DNA of 64,000 nucleotides from Pilasporangium apinafurcum (Eukaryota; Oomycota; Peronosporomycetes; Pythiales; Pythiaceae). The position numbers and the translations under genes are program-made. Numbering within the stretch: position 1 is the stretch's first letter; each line of letters starts with the position of its first letter. Under the pieces are notes generated by a model. That model made no database searches, was not told the DNA's origin, and was given only the letters and a program-made list of their open reading frames with translations. This document shows positions 63,159 to 64,000 of the stretch, piece after piece. Location: positions 88,548 through 152,547 of the forward strand of contig BCKE01000052.1 in the NCBI GenBank assembly GCA_001600495.1, read 5' to 3'.

Positions 63159-64000
63159 ATGCGGCTTCTCAATTCAGCCGCCGCTGTACTAGCCGGCTCC
63201 GGTCTATTAAGCGTACATGCGCTTCCAGTGAGTGTCTGTAAAGATGCCACGTACGAAATTCCATCGTCGCGGGGCGTGATTTGTTCGGGAGCGGGTACAA
63301 AACCTGCAGGCACAGCATGTCCATTGAAAGGCGATACATCGAGTCAGGATTGTCACGAGAACGTCTCATCGTTTACTTCAGCAGGTAAATGTGTCGCAAT
63401 AGAAGACGCCGTGTGTGCAATTGTGATCGGTGACACATGGGGATGCATATTCCCATCGATTGGGTGCCCTACTGTGAATTCTACGATATCCGTAACACCG
63501 GCGCCGACACCCGTGGTTGATAATGATGAATGTCCAACGTGGGAGTATGATCAGAAGGATATCGTGGATCTAGATGGTGGGGTGAGACGATTTTTACAGG
63601 AAACGGACGGTGGAGAGGAATATGATGAAAGCTGGTTTGTGCAGATTGATGATATCACCCCTCTGTACAGCTGTGATGATGTACCCACACCTTCAACGGC
63701 TGCGCCGACATCAGCACCTACAGCATCCCCAACGTCAGCGCCGACTCAAGCACCAACATTAGCGCCGACTCAAGCACCAACATTAGCGCCAGTAACGGAA
63801 ACACCGACGTCTGCACCAACCCCAGAACCTACTGTAGCGCCGACGTCTGCACCAACCCCAGAACCTACTGTAGCGCCGACTCAAGCACCAACTGCAGCAC
63901 CAACGCCGGAACCAACTGCAGCACCGACCCCAGAACCAACTGAGGCACCGACCCCAGAACCAACTGAGGCACCGACCCCAGAGCCTACTGAAGCTCCAAC
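63159..64000 (+). CDS. Secreted PTxAP-repeat (mucin-like) protein, truncated by the window edge
   Basis: Open from the ATG at 63159 to the end of the window (280 codons, no stop). A signal peptide of about 22 residues (LNSAAAVLAGSGLLSVHA) is followed by a compact domain with ten or more cysteines (residues 27-180), in which VCKDATYEIP, ICSGAGTKPAGTACP and WGCIFPSIGCP stand out. The rest is a tandem repeat of PTxAP and PTPEP units (from about 63684). Oomycete secreted wall and cyst-surface proteins have the same layout: a small Cys-rich head and a Thr/Pro-rich, heavily O-glycosylated stalk. The head family was not identified. The 3' end lies outside the window. Confidence 0.8.
   Translation, partial: MRLLNSAAAVLAGSGLLSVHALPVSVCKDATYEIPSSRGVICSGAGTKPAGTACPLKGDTSSQDCHENVSSFTSAGKCVAIEDAVCAIVIGDTWGCIFPSIGCPTVNSTISVTPAPTPVVDNDECPTWEYDQKDIVDLDGGVRRFLQETDGGEEYDESWFVQIDDITPLYSCDDVPTPSTAAPTSAPTASPTSAPTQAPTLAPTQAPTLAPVTETPTSAPTPEPTVAPTSAPTPEPTVAPTQAPTAAPTPEPTAAPTPEPTEAPTPEPTEAPTPEPTEAP
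63684..64000 (+). repeat. Tandem PTxAP-coding repeats
   Basis: Units of 12 to 36 bp, for example GCGCCGACTCAAGCACCAACATTA twice in a row and a longer ACGTCTGCACCAACCCCAGAACCTACTGTAGCGCCG-type unit repeated. They run to the window edge and encode the Thr/Pro stalk of the secreted protein. Confidence 0.9.

Overview
The window looks like nuclear DNA of an oomycete (water mould), probably a zoospore-forming Peronosporales/Pythium-type species. The evidence is a perfect oomycete initiator (GCTCATTTCCAAATTT at 23939), short GT-AG introns of about 50 to 110 bp, a secreted His-brace lytic polysaccharide monooxygenase, several secreted S33-type hydrolases, an RWP-RK factor, an ankyrin/TKL kinase, a flagellar PACRG gene and a mucin-like PTxAP repeat protein. 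I cannot name the species.

Layout. 0-6.6 kb: a large ankyrin protein with two kinase domains, then a dead Rab-like GTPase relic. 6.7-16.2 kb: secreted S33 hydrolase, LPMO, ELMO-domain protein, and two tandem saccharopine-dehydrogenase-like reductases. 16.2-32.3 kb: a three-exon glutaredoxin, then eleven intact GNAT acetyltransferase genes and one GNAT pseudogene, all head-to-tail on the minus strand. This array is interrupted at 24.0 kb by an oppositely oriented, intronless S33 copy that lacks its catalytic Ser and His, and by a truncated copy of that gene's 5' end. 32.7-35.5 kb: PACRG and a MAP-kinase-kinase-like gene. 35.5-37.7 kb: a membrane-anchored sedolisin. 38.5-42.3 kb: two RAE1 genes in tandem with identical exon structure, plus a decayed third fragment. 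42.5-51.0 kb: Sel1-repeat protein, an NC2-alpha-like histone-fold gene built from five exons, aspartokinase, PX-domain protein and glutathione reductase. 51.3-54.2 kb: a four-exon TAZ zinc-finger protein. 55.5-57.8 kb: a third S33-like gene, also without catalytic Ser/His. 59.9-61.9 kb: RWP-RK factor. 63.2 kb to the edge: a secreted PTxAP-repeat protein that runs out of the window.

The genes do not form one operon-like pathway. The coherent stories are local. First, the GNAT array is a lineage-type expansion of small soluble enzymes whose core resembles the NAT8/camello family. Second, the S33 family has one apparently active and two pseudo-enzyme members within 50 kb. Third, several tandem duplications (GNAT, reductase, RAE1, ankyrin repeats) have decayed copies nearby, showing ongoing birth and death of genes. 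All splice models were derived by eye from GT/AG sites, reading phase and conserved domain continuity; no transcript or database search was available.
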